From G965276765 sp965276825 (lineage in GTDB: Bacteria > Actinomycetota > Acidimicrobiia > Acidimicrobiales > Palsa-688), in assembly GCA_965276825.1 (NCBI GenBank), contig OZ255630.1, positions 1,674,001 to 1,738,000 of the forward strand: a stretch of DNA of 64,000 bases, written 5' to 3'. The position numbers were made by a program, and so were the translations under genes. Below are positions 16,464 through 24,652 of this stretch, piece by piece (positions within the stretch are counted from its first letter, which is position 1; each line of letters opens with the position of its first letter). The notes under the pieces were generated by a model that made no database searches, was not told where the DNA came from, and was given only the letters and a program-made list of their open reading frames with translations.

Positions 16464-17297
16464 TCACGCCGTGGAGGCGCCTCGGAGCCCGAGGAGGGCG
16501 TCGAGCCCGACGGTCAGCCCGGGCCTCGATCCGACCCCCCGCACGGCCAGGAGCACGCCCGGCATGAACGACGAGCGGTCGTAGGAGTCGTGGCGGATGG
16601 TGAGCAGCTGCCCGGTCGTGCCGAGCAGCACCTCCTCGTGGGCCACGAGACCCCGGAGGCGGACCGAGTGCACGTGGATCCCGGCCGGCCCGGTCCCGCC
16701 CCGCGCGCCGGGCAGCACCTCGTCGGTGGTGGGGTCACGGCCCCACTCCCCTGCACCTGCCGACCGGCGCGCCGCGGCCATCCGCTCGGCGGTCAGGGTC
16801 GCGGTGCCCGACGGCGCGTCGCGCTTGGCGTCGTGATGGAGCTCCACGATCTCGGCGGTCTCGAACCACGCCGCGGCCAGCTCGGCCAGGTGGATCATGA
16901 GGACCGCGCCGATGGCGAAGTTGGGCGCCACCACGCAGCCGGTCGGACCTGGGAAGGCCTCCCTGAGCACGTCGAGGTCGCCGGCCGAGAGCCCCGTGGT
17001 CCCCACCACCGCGTGGATGCCGGCTTCGGCGCAGTGCGCCACCGTGGCCATGGCCGCGTCGCGCACCGTGAAGTCGACGACCACGTCGACCCCGGCGTCG
17101 GCGAAGGCGGCCGCGTCGGAGGCCAGGACCAGGTCCGGTCGGGCGACACCGGTCGCGCCGGCGAGGTCACCACCGGCGGCGGCCGGGTCCACCGCGGCGA
17201 CGAGGTCGAGGCCGGCCGCGGCGTCGACGGCCGCGCAGACCGCGGCTCCCATGCGCCCTGCGGCGCCGCTCACCCCCACCCTCACCGGAGCCGACAT
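16464..17297 (-). CDS. dapB: 4-hydroxy-tetrahydrodipicolinate reductase
   Basis: 277 aa NAD(P)H-dependent reductase, second step of the diaminopimelate branch. Visible: VRVGVSGAAGRMGAAV (dinucleotide-binding), VVDFTVRDA, VVGTTGLSAGDLD, APNFAIGAVLM, VELHHDAKRDAPSGTA (catalytic His-His and Lys with substrate-binding SGTA), and VRLRGLVAHEEVLLG. A TAGGGT box at 17311-17306 lies eight bases before the ATG, consistent with a leaderless message. It is separated from dapA by the diiron gene. Confidence 0.95.
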   Translation of the reverse strand: MSAPVRVGVSGAAGRMGAAVCAAVDAAAGLDLVAAVDPAAAGGDLAGATGVARPDLVLASDAAAFADAGVDVVVDFTVRDAAMATVAHCAEAGIHAVVGTTGLSAGDLDVLREAFPGPTGCVVAPNFAIGAVLMIHLAELAAAWFETAEIVELHHDAKRDAPSGTATLTAERMAAARRSAGAGEWGRDPTTDEVLPGARGGTGPAGIHVHSVRLRGLVAHEEVLLGTTGQLLTIRHDSYDRSSFMPGVLLAVRGVGSRPGLTVGLDALLGLRGASTA

Positions 17298-17315
17298 GGG
17301 CGCCGACCCTAACCC

Positions 17316-18572
17316 TCAGCGGCGCGCCGCGACCTGCTCGTCGGCGAAGGGGCCGACCACCGCGACGGTGCGGGGACCGGCGAAGAGCTCGGCGGCGAGG
17401 CTCGACACGTCGTCGAGGCTGACCGCGGCGAAGGCCGCCTCGACCTCCTCGACGGGGGGGACCCGTCCGAGGGTGAGCTGGGCGTGGCCGATGCGGCTCA
17501 TCCTGGCGCCGGGGTCCTCGAGCCCGAGCACCGTCGCGCCGCGCACGTGGGTGCGGGCCGCGGCCAGCTCCTGGTCGGTGATGCCCAGCTCGGCCACCCG
17601 GTCGAGCTCCTCGTGGACCAGGTCGAGCACCGCGGTGGCCTTGGCCGGCGACGTGCCCGCGTAGACGGCGAAGGCGCCCGTGTCCTGGTAGGCCGAGCGG
17701 TAGGAGTACACCGAGTAGGCCAGCCCACGCTCCTCCCGGATGTGCTGGAACAGGCGGCTCGACAGCCCCCCGCCGATGACGTGGTCGAGCAGCGAGAGGG
17801 TGAAGCGCCGAGGATCGCGGCGCGACATGCCGGGCACACCGACCGCGAGGTGGGCCTGCTCGGTCGCCCGCTCGACCACCAGTGGCGCCGGCGCAGCCCT
17901 CACCGGCACGGTCCGCTCCGGGGTCGAGCCGCCCTCCACACCACGGCGGCGCGCCGCCAGGCCGTCGAGGACCGCCCGGTGCTCGAGGTCGCCGGCGGCG
18001 GCGAAGACCATGTTGCCGGGTCGGTAGTGCTCGGCGTGGAACCGGGCGATGCCCTCCCGCTGCATGGCCGAGATCGACGCCTGCGAGCCGAGGACCTCGC
18101 GGCCGAGCGGGTGGCTGGGCCACAGGGCCTCAGCCAGGACGTCGTGGACCAGGTCGTCGGGCTCGTCGCCGTGCATCAGGATCTCCTCCAGGATCACGTG
18201 ACGCTCGGATTCGACCTCGTCGGGGCGAAATGCAGGTGCCCACAGGATGTCGGCGAGGATGTCGAGGCCGAGGTCCAGGTCCTCGGCGAGGAGTCGCAGG
18301 TAGAAGGCCGTGTACTCCTTGGTGGTGAAGGCGTTCATGTCGCCGCCGACCGCGTCGACCGCCTCGGCGATGGAGCGTGCGCTGCGGTCCCCGGTGCCCT
18401 TGAACAGCAGATGCTCGAGGAAGTGGGAGGCGCCCCAGAGGTCGCCGGTCTCGTCGACCGAACCGGTGCCCACCCAGAAACCGAGGCTGACCGAGCGGGC
18501 CGAGTCCATCCGCTCTGTGACGACGGTGAGCCCGTCGTCGGCGACGGTCGCGGCCGGCCCCGGTGTCACCAC
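17316..18572 (-). CDS. M16-family zinc protease (processing-peptidase-like)
   Basis: 418 aa. The inverted zinc motif HFLEH is at residues 50-54, with the third ligand glutamate expected about 76 residues on in VESERHVILEEI. The C-terminal half carries the partner-like domain with GGGLSSRLFQHIREERGLAYSV. Actinobacterial genomes often place this protease just after pnp, as here (31 bp). Its substrate is unknown. Two adjacent GTG codons (18572, 18569) can start it. All catalytic residues expected of an active M16B subunit are present. Confidence 0.9.
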   Translation of the reverse strand: MVTPGPAATVADDGLTVVTERMDSARSVSLGFWVGTGSVDETGDLWGASHFLEHLLFKGTGDRSARSIAEAVDAVGGDMNAFTTKEYTAFYLRLLAEDLDLGLDILADILWAPAFRPDEVESERHVILEEILMHGDEPDDLVHDVLAEALWPSHPLGREVLGSQASISAMQREGIARFHAEHYRPGNMVFAAAGDLEHRAVLDGLAARRRGVEGGSTPERTVPVRAAPAPLVVERATEQAHLAVGVPGMSRRDPRRFTLSLLDHVIGGGLSSRLFQHIREERGLAYSVYSYRSAYQDTGAFAVYAGTSPAKATAVLDLVHEELDRVAELGITDQELAAARTHVRGATVLGLEDPGARMSRIGHAQLTLGRVPPVEEVEAAFAAVSLDDVSSLAAELFAGPRTVAVVGPFADEQVAARR

Positions 18573-18603
18573 CGTGGGGCCGGCCCGACGTGCTCGTGGC
18601 GCA

Positions 18604-21015
18604 CTAGCGACGGCGGCGCGGGTTGCGGCGGGGGCTGCGGTCGCCACCGCCGCCGTCGGCCTCCGCGGGACCGAGGTCGCCGAAAGCGGCGACGGCCTCC
18701 TCTTCCCAGGTGTCCTCGAACGAGGCGGTCGCGCCGACCGGCGCGCCCGCTTCGGCGACCTCGTCGGCGCCGGGACGCTCGGGGCGCGGGCTGCGCTCGG
18801 GGCGCCCCGACCGGTTGTCGGCCGTGGTGCCCTCGCCCGCCTCGCCGGCGAGGGAGAGCGAGACCTTGCCCTGGGGATCGATGTCGTCGACGTGGACCTC
18901 GATGTCGTCGCCGAGGTCGACCACGTCCTCGACCTTGTCGATCCGCTTGCCCCGGCCGAGCTTGGAGATGTGGACCAGCCCGTCGCGGCCGGGCAGGATG
19001 TTGACGAAGGCACCGAACTTGGTGATGTTGACGACCTTGCCGCGGTAGGTGGCGCCGACCTCGGCTTTGGGCGGGTCGAGGATCAGCTCGATGCGCCGGC
19101 GGGCCTCGGTGACCGCCGCACCGTCCTTGGCCCCGATGGTCACGGTGCCGATCATGCCGTCGTCGTCGACGGCGATGTCCGCGCCGGTCTCCTGCTGCAG
19201 GGCGTTGATGACCTTGCCCTTGGGCCCGATGACCTCGCCGATCTTGTCGATCGGGATCTCCAGGCTGACGATCTTGGGCGCGGTGGCCGCCACGTCGGCC
19301 CGGGGCGCAGCGATGGCGTCGTGCATGACCTCGAGGATCTGGAGGCGGGCCGTCTTGGCCTGGAGGAGGGCGGCGGCGAGGACGTCGGCGGGGAGCCCGT
19401 CGATCTTGGTGTCGAGCTGCAGGGCGGTGACGAAGTCGGCGGTGCCTGCGACCTTGAAGTCCATGTCGCCGAAGGCGTCCTCGGCCCCGAGGATGTCGGT
19501 GAGGGTGGTGTAGGTGTCGTCGACCTTGACCAGGCCCATGGCGATGCCGGCGACCGGGGCCTTGATCGGCACGCCCGCGTCCATCAGGGACAGCGAGGAT
19601 CCGCAGACCGACGCCATCGACGTGGAGCCGTTGGAGGCCAGGACCTCGGAGACCAGCCGGAGGGCGTAGGGGAACTCCTCGATCGGCGGCACGACCGGCA
19701 GCAGCGCCCGCTCGGCGAGGAGCCCGTGGCCGATCTCGCGGCGCTTGGGGCTGCCGACCCGGCCGGTCTCGCCGTTGGCCGACGGCGGCATGTTGTAGTG
19801 GTGCATGTAGCGCTTCTTCTCGTCGACACCGAGGGTGTCGAGGAGCTGGTCCATCCGCGGCATGCCGAGGGTGGTGACGTTGAGGACCTGGGTGTCACCC
19901 CGCTGGAACAGCCCGGAGCCGTGGACGCTCGGGAGCACGGCGACCTCGGCCGACAGCGGGCGGATGTCGGCCGCCTTGCGCCCGTCCATGCGCTCGCCGG
20001 TGGTCACGATGCGCTGGCGCACGAGCTCCTTGGTCAGGGACCGCACGGCGGCCTTGACCTCACGCTCGCGCCCCTCGAGCTCCCCGCCCAGGGTGGCGAG
20101 GATCGTCGCCGTGGCCCCGGCGGTGGCCTCGGCCCGCTCGGCCTTGCCGGTCACCGCGGTGACCGCCTCGATGGCGGCGGTGCCGACCTCCCGGACCCGG
20201 GCGGCCACGTCGTCGCCGTAGTCGTGCTGGGGTTCCCACGCCAGCGGGGCATGGGTTCCGGCCTCGTCGACGAGGCGGCGCTGGAGCTCGATCGACTCGC
20301 GGATCCACGTCTTGGCCGACTCGAGCCCCTCGGCGATGGCCTCCTCGGTGACCTTCGGGGCCCCCGACTGGTAGAGCTCCCATGCGGCCTCGGTGCCCCC
20401 GGCCTCGACCATCATGATGGCGACGTCGCCGCCGTCGAGCTGACGGCCGGCCACGACGAGCTCGAAGGCCGACTCGTCACCCTCTTGGTAGGTGGGGTGC
20501 GGGGCCCAGTCGCCCTCGGCGGTGTAGGCGATGCGCACCGCTCCGATCGGACCCTCGAAGGGGATGCCCGAGAGCATGAGCGCTGCGCTGGCGGCGTTGA
20601 TGGCCAGCACGTCGTGGGGGTTCTGCTGGTCGGCGCCGAGGACGGTGATGACGACCTGGGTCTCGTTGCGGTACCCGGCGGCGAAGCTCGGCCGCAGCGG
20701 ACGGTCGATGAGCCGGCAGGTGAGGACGGCGGCGTCGGTGGGACGTCCCTCCCTGCGGAAGAACGAGCCGGGGATCTTCCCGGCGGCGTACATGCGCTCC
20801 TCGACGTCGACGGTGAGGGGGAAGAAGTCGATGCCCTCGCGCACGCCGGTCGAGGCGTTGGCCGTGGCGAGCACGACGGTGTCGCCGATCCGTCCGACGA
20901 CGGCTCCCTGCGACTGCCTGGCCAGCTGGCCGGTCTCGAAGGTGAGGGTCTTGGACGTGCCCGTGATCGGGGTGGTCACGGCGGTGTGGCTGGTGGACGT
21001 GGTGGTACCCGGCAT
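18604..21015 (-). CDS. pnp: Polyribonucleotide nucleotidyltransferase (PNPase)
   Basis: 803 aa phosphorolytic 3'-5' exoribonuclease. First RNase PH domain: TLTFETGQLARQSQGAVVGR and FFRREGRPTDAAVLTCRLID. Second: GDTQVLNVTTLGMPRMDQ and GSSLSLMDAGVPI, with catalytic DILGAEDAFGDMDFKVAGT. A KH domain (IGEVIGPKGKVINALQ) and an S1 domain (YRGKVVNITKFGAFVNILPG) follow, then an Arg/acidic tail of about 70 residues. The ATG at 21015 has GAGGAG eight bases upstream, better placed than the GTG at 21021. rpsO-pnp order is conserved and a stem-forming repeat lies in the spacer. Confidence 0.97.
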   Translation of the reverse strand: MPGTTTSTSHTAVTTPITGTSKTLTFETGQLARQSQGAVVGRIGDTVVLATANASTGVREGIDFFPLTVDVEERMYAAGKIPGSFFRREGRPTDAAVLTCRLIDRPLRPSFAAGYRNETQVVITVLGADQQNPHDVLAINAASAALMLSGIPFEGPIGAVRIAYTAEGDWAPHPTYQEGDESAFELVVAGRQLDGGDVAIMMVEAGGTEAAWELYQSGAPKVTEEAIAEGLESAKTWIRESIELQRRLVDEAGTHAPLAWEPQHDYGDDVAARVREVGTAAIEAVTAVTGKAERAEATAGATATILATLGGELEGREREVKAAVRSLTKELVRQRIVTTGERMDGRKAADIRPLSAEVAVLPSVHGSGLFQRGDTQVLNVTTLGMPRMDQLLDTLGVDEKKRYMHHYNMPPSANGETGRVGSPKRREIGHGLLAERALLPVVPPIEEFPYALRLVSEVLASNGSTSMASVCGSSLSLMDAGVPIKAPVAGIAMGLVKVDDTYTTLTDILGAEDAFGDMDFKVAGTADFVTALQLDTKIDGLPADVLAAALLQAKTARLQILEVMHDAIAAPRADVAATAPKIVSLEIPIDKIGEVIGPKGKVINALQQETGADIAVDDDGMIGTVTIGAKDGAAVTEARRRIELILDPPKAEVGATYRGKVVNITKFGAFVNILPGRDGLVHISKLGRGKRIDKVEDVVDLGDDIEVHVDDIDPQGKVSLSLAGEAGEGTTADNRSGRPERSPRPERPGADEVAEAGAPVGATASFEDTWEEEAVAAFGDLGPAEADGGGGDRSPRRNPRRRR

Positions 21016-21098
21016 GGGCACACTCCTCTGGATCGGCCCCAGCAGCTGCCGGGGCGGTCGGCTTGCCCGGATCTCGGGCGTCGGAGCGGCGCAGGGGG

Positions 21099-21156
21099 CC
21101 AGTTGTCAGTCGGCGACCTCCCGGCACTGCGGGGGATCTTCGACTGGCAGCTGACC
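21099..21156 (-). promoter_or_regulatory. Stem-forming inverted repeat in the rpsO-pnp spacer
   Basis: CAGTTGTCAGTCG (21100-21112) and CGACTGGCAGCTG (21141-21153) are inverted copies, 11 of 13 pairs in the pnp mRNA, around a 28-base GC-rich loop. In E. coli and Streptomyces the same spacer holds RNase III sites through which PNPase limits its own mRNA. The position is suggestive, but the two mismatches are A-C in the pnp mRNA and would be G-U on the opposite strand, which weakens the case. Confidence 0.4.
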
Positions 21157-21238
21157 GGGCGGCCGTTCCGGGGTGGGTCGTCCGGGGGTTCCGGCGCGAC
21201 TCGGCGGCCCTCATGGGCCGCCGGGGTGGTGGACGGCG

Positions 21239-21496
21239 CTAGCGGCGCAGTCCGAGCTTGGCGATGAGGTCGCGGTAGCGCTCGACGTCGTTGTCCCTGA
21301 CGTAGTCGAGGAGGCGTCGACGGCGGCCGATGAGCTTCATCAGGCCCCGGCGGGTGTGGTGGTCGCCCTTGTGGAGCTTGAGGTGCTCCGTGAGGTGCGA
21401 GATACGCTCGCTCAGGATGGCGACCTGGACCTCCGGCGACCCGGTGTCGGAGTCATGGAGCCGGTAGGTCGCGATCGTCGCGGCTTTGTCTGGCAT
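21239..21496 (-). CDS. rpsO: 30S ribosomal protein S15
   Basis: 85 aa, normal length. DTGSPEVQVAILSERI, LTEHLKLHKGDHHTRRGL and RRRRLLDYVRDNDVERY are the S15 core that binds the 16S rRNA central-domain junction. The ATG at 21496 follows AAGGA at about eleven bases. It has its own promoter (TAGCAT at 21610-21605) and is followed by pnp after a 223-bp spacer. Confidence 0.97.
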   Translation of the reverse strand: MPDKAATIATYRLHDSDTGSPEVQVAILSERISHLTEHLKLHKGDHHTRRGLMKLIGRRRRLLDYVRDNDVERYRDLIAKLGLRR

Positions 21497-21604
21497 GCAG
21501 CGCTAGTCCTTCGCTTCGGCGGTGGTGGGCCCTCGGCCTCGCCGACCGGTGACCCGGTCGGCCGCGGAGCCCGGGCGCGCCCGGTCACGACCGAGCACTA
21601 CGAG

Positions 21605-21610
21605 ATGCTA
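21605..21610 (-). promoter_or_regulatory. -10 element of rpsO
   Basis: TAGCAT on the minus strand, about 110 bases before the S15 start codon and inside the short palindrome TGCTAGCA. The same hexamer, in the same GATGCTA context on the plus strand, precedes rpsB and ispG in this window. The -35 is not obvious. Confidence 0.45.
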
Positions 21611-21656
21611 GCAGTCGGGAAGGATGGAGCGACGTGAGCGATCCTGGGAGCGACCG

Positions 21657-22097
21657 ATGACCGAGCCCGACGGCCCCGCGGCCGACAGCTCGTCGTTGCG
21701 GGTCACCGCCAGCGTGGTCATCCCGGTGGCCGAGCTGACGTGGCGCTTCTCCGCCTCCGGCGGTCCCGGCGGCCAGCACGTCAACACGGCCAACACCAGG
21801 TCCGAGGTGACCTGGGATGTCGCCGGCTCACCGTCGATCGACGAGGCCGTGCGGGCCCGCCTGGTGTCCAGGGTGGGTCCATCGGTCAGCGTGGTCGCGT
21901 CGGATCGCCGGTCCCAGGCCCGCAACCGGGCGCTCGCCGTCGAGCGCCTCGTCCGGAGGATCCGCGACGGCCTGCACGTCGATCCGCCCCGCCGGCCGAC
22001 CCGGCCCACCCTCGCGTCCAAGCGCCGCCGCCTCGACGCCAAACGGCGCCAGGGCGACAGGAAGCGGCAGCGCAGAGCCGGCTGGGACGACGGCTGA
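21657..22097 (+). CDS. arfB: Peptidyl-tRNA hydrolase ArfB-like (class I release-factor domain)
   Basis: 146 aa. The catalytic loop FSASGGPGGQHVNTANTRSEV carries the GGQ that hydrolyses peptidyl-tRNA, and the basic tail KRRRLDAKRRQGDRKRQRR enters the empty mRNA channel of stalled ribosomes. No codon-recognition domains are present, so this is ArfB and not a full release factor. The ATG at 21657 has GGGAG at seven to eight bases. The last nine codons (ending AGWDDG-stop) form the first copy of the 30-bp tandem array that follows, so the 3' end of this gene appears to be the seed of the array. Confidence 0.9.
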   Translation: MTEPDGPAADSSSLRVTASVVIPVAELTWRFSASGGPGGQHVNTANTRSEVTWDVAGSPSIDEAVRARLVSRVGPSVSVVASDRRSQARNRALAVERLVRRIRDGLHVDPPRRPTRPTLASKRRRLDAKRRQGDRKRQRRAGWDDG

Positions 22098-22608
22098 GGC
22101 AGCAGAGCCGGCTGGGACGACGGCTGAGGCAGCAGAGCCGGCTGGGACGACGGCTGAGGCAGCAGAGCCGGCTGGGACGACGGCTGAGGCAGCAGAGCCG
22201 GCTGGGACGACGGCTGAGGCAGCAGAGCCGGCTGGGACGACGGCTGAGGCAGCAGAGCCGGCTGGGACGACGGCTGAGGCAGCAGAGCCGGCTGGGACGA
22301 CGGCTGAGGCAGCAGAGCCGGCTGGGACGACGGCTGAGGCAGCAGAGCCGGCTGGGACGACGGCTGAGGCAGCAGAGCCGGCTGGGACGACGGCTGAGGC
22401 AGCAGAGCCGGCTGGGACGACGGCTGAGGCAGCAGAGCCGGCTGGGACGACGGCTGAGGCAGCAGAGCCGGCTGGGACGACGGCTGAGGCAGCAGAGCCG
22501 GCTGGGACGACGGCTGAGGCAGCAGAGCCGGCTGGGACGACGGCTGAGGCAGCAGAGCCGGCTGGGACGACGGCTGAGGCAGCAGAGCCGGCTGGGACGA
22601 CGGCTGAG
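22072..22608. repeat. Perfect tandem array, 30-bp unit, about 18 copies
   Basis: 537 bp of identical 30-bp units; the central 20 bases are AGCCGGCTGGGACGACGGCT, and no base differs between copies. It starts inside the last codons of arfB and ends 20 bp before the stop of the convergent acyltransferase, so it fills the whole intergenic space. Each unit repeats the arfB stop codon. Each unit also contains the palindrome AGCCGGCT and a possible AGCCG...CGGCT hairpin. The unit is a multiple of three, and two other plus frames plus one minus frame stay open through it. No unique spacers, so it is not CRISPR. Confidence 0.97.
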
Positions 22609-22627
22609 CGACCGAGCCGGCTGACGA

Positions 22628-24652
22628 TCAGCCGACGACGGCGCGGACCACCACGTTGGTGTAGAAGAGCTGGCCGGCGGGGTCCGGGTGCACGAGGTCG
22701 GGGTAGAGCACGCCGGGGGTCGACGAGGCGGCCTGCCAGTCGGCGACGCTCCACCCGGGGCGGTGGGCGACGCTGGCGATGGTGGCGTTGCTCTCCGCCT
22801 GCCAGGGCAGCGGGACGCGGACGTTGACCAGCACGACTCGGGGGATCCCCGCCGTCAGCCGGAGCAGGTCCTGCATCTGGGCCGAGTCGAACGGCCCGTT
22901 GGTGCCGAGGCCGACCACGAGGGCGCGCAGACCCTGGAGCCGGCCCGCCTGCCGGTACGCGGCCAGCCGGGCCAGGCCGTCGGCGACCTGGCGACCGACG
23001 GCCGCGTCGACGGTCAGCGGGCGCCCGAACGCCAGCTGGAGGTCCGGGCTGGCGGCGAGCATCACCGAGTCCCCGATGGCCAGCACCGGGCCGGCCCGGC
23101 CGGCCGAGAGCATGCCCGCAGGCAGGAGCGGGGGGGCCGGTGGCTGGGCCGGGGGCACCGTCGTCACCGTGGTCGGGCGGCCCCGCTGCCACGGCGGGAT
23201 GGTCGTGGCCCGGAGCTGGTGGACGGCGGCGGCACCGGTGAGCTGCAGTCCGGTGACCGGCCGGCTGGCGGCTGCCGTGGCCTCGAGGGCCAGGGCCCCG
23301 GGCGGCGGCGGGGGGGAGGCGGCGAGGACCAGGCCGACGATCGCCGCGCCGGCGACGGTGGCGCCTGCACCCGCGACCCGCCAGGTCCGCCGCTCCCTGG
23401 CCGCCGCGGCCCGCAGCCAACGCTGGGCGCGGCCCGTGCGCCAGGGCTGCTCCACCAGGCGGTACGACAGCTCGGAAGCGGCGGCGATGAGCGCCAGGCG
23501 CATGACGACGAGGGGCCACCCACCGAAGGAGACGTCCTGGTGGGGGCGGGTCAGGTCGAGCACCGGCCAGTGCCAGAGGTAGACGGAGTAGGAGCGGGTG
23601 CCGAGCCAGCGGAGGGGGCGCATCCCGAGCCCGCGCGCCACGCGGCTCGCCGGATGCACGGCGACGACCACGACGACCCCGGTGAGCAGCGAGACCAGCC
23701 CGATCCCCCCACGCCAGGTGGCGCCGTCGGATTCGCCGAGGAGGCACGCGGCGGCGACCACTCCGGCGAGGGCGACGAGACCGGCGGCGTCGACCAGACG
23801 GCGGGCCTGGGCCGAGATGGCCCGGGTGAAGCGTTCCGGGGCGATCACCAGGCCGAGGGCCGAGCCGATCAGCAGGCCCTGGGCGTGGGTGTCGCTGCCG
23901 TAGTAGATCCGGTCGGTCGACAGGCCGGGGTGGTACAGCGCGGCCATGGCCACCGCGGAACCGACCGCGAGGACGACCGCGGCGACCGCGAGCAGCGCCG
24001 GCCTCACCCTCCGGGTGAGGGCCAGCACCAGGATCGGTGGCCAGATCAGGTAGTACTGCTCCTCGATGGCGAGGGACCAGAAGTGCAGGAGCAGCGGCGG
24101 TCGGTCGATGGCCTGGAAGTAGGGCACGTGGTGGAAGACGAACCACCAGTTGGTCAAGTAGACGAGGCTGACCGGGATGGTGGTGCGGGCCCCGGCGAGC
24201 GCCGCCGGCGAGTCGACCGCGGTGACCAGCACCAGCACGGCGATGAGGGCGAGCACCGCCGGGTACAGCCGCCGGACCCGGCGGAGCCAGAAGCGCGCCA
24301 ACCCGATCCTGCGCTGGCGGCGCCATTCGGCGACCAGCCCGGAGGTGATCAGGAACCCGGAGATCACGAAGAACACGTCGACGCCGAGGAACCCGCCGGG
24401 CAGCGCGCCCGGCGACATGTGGAACGCGACCACGGCGGCGACGGCCACGGCCCGCAATCCGTCGAGGCCGGCCCAGTGACGGGTCCGACGGCTCCGGCCG
24501 ACCACCCGATCCGCGCCCACCTCCGCCTCGACCATCCCAGGTAGCTGACGCCCAGGCGGGGCCAAAGGTTGCGACGTCCTCGACGACGCCCCGTCCGGAC
24601 GGCCCTCGATGACGGGCGCGATGACGGTGGCGCCGGGCGTGGCCGTCGTCAT
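22628..24652 (-). CDS. Membrane acyltransferase (acyltransferase-3 family) with C-terminal SGNH domain
   Basis: 674 aa, OafA/YrhL-like. After about 60 polar residues comes the acyltransferase-3 membrane domain: GLDGLRAVAVAAVVAFHMSP with the catalytic-region histidine, GVDVFFVISGFLITS, RFWLRRVRRLYPA, WSLAIEEQYYLIWP, and about ten hydrophobic helices ending near residue 420. The exported C-terminal half has SGNH blocks AIGDSVMLAA, GLGTNGPFD and DLVHPDPAG. Such proteins O-acetylate cell-envelope glycans, with the SGNH domain completing transfer outside. The ATG at 24652 overlaps the ribF stop (ATGA), so it is translationally coupled to the rimP-ribF operon. An ATG at 24535 is an alternative start. 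Confidence 0.88.
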   Translation of the reverse strand: MTTATPGATVIAPVIEGRPDGASSRTSQPLAPPGRQLPGMVEAEVGADRVVGRSRRTRHWAGLDGLRAVAVAAVVAFHMSPGALPGGFLGVDVFFVISGFLITSGLVAEWRRQRRIGLARFWLRRVRRLYPAVLALIAVLVLVTAVDSPAALAGARTTIPVSLVYLTNWWFVFHHVPYFQAIDRPPLLLHFWSLAIEEQYYLIWPPILVLALTRRVRPALLAVAAVVLAVGSAVAMAALYHPGLSTDRIYYGSDTHAQGLLIGSALGLVIAPERFTRAISAQARRLVDAAGLVALAGVVAAACLLGESDGATWRGGIGLVSLLTGVVVVVAVHPASRVARGLGMRPLRWLGTRSYSVYLWHWPVLDLTRPHQDVSFGGWPLVVMRLALIAAASELSYRLVEQPWRTGRAQRWLRAAAARERRTWRVAGAGATVAGAAIVGLVLAASPPPPPGALALEATAAASRPVTGLQLTGAAAVHQLRATTIPPWQRGRPTTVTTVPPAQPPAPPLLPAGMLSAGRAGPVLAIGDSVMLAASPDLQLAFGRPLTVDAAVGRQVADGLARLAAYRQAGRLQGLRALVVGLGTNGPFDSAQMQDLLRLTAGIPRVVLVNVRVPLPWQAESNATIASVAHRPGWSVADWQAASSTPGVLYPDLVHPDPAGQLFYTNVVVRAVVG

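Noticed and set aside
18310..21267. Long plus-strand open frame opposite pnp
   Set aside because: Same antisense effect; no domain, and PNPase on the other strand is intact.
22072..22608. CRISPR array
   Set aside because: The units are contiguous and identical with no unique spacers, and no cas gene is in the window.
21817..22827. Repeat protein (AEAAEPAGTT or RQQSRLGRRL type) encoded through the tandem array
   Set aside because: The frames are open only because a 30-bp unit is a multiple of three; they overlap arfB and the acyltransferase out of frame and have no start with a ribosome binding site.
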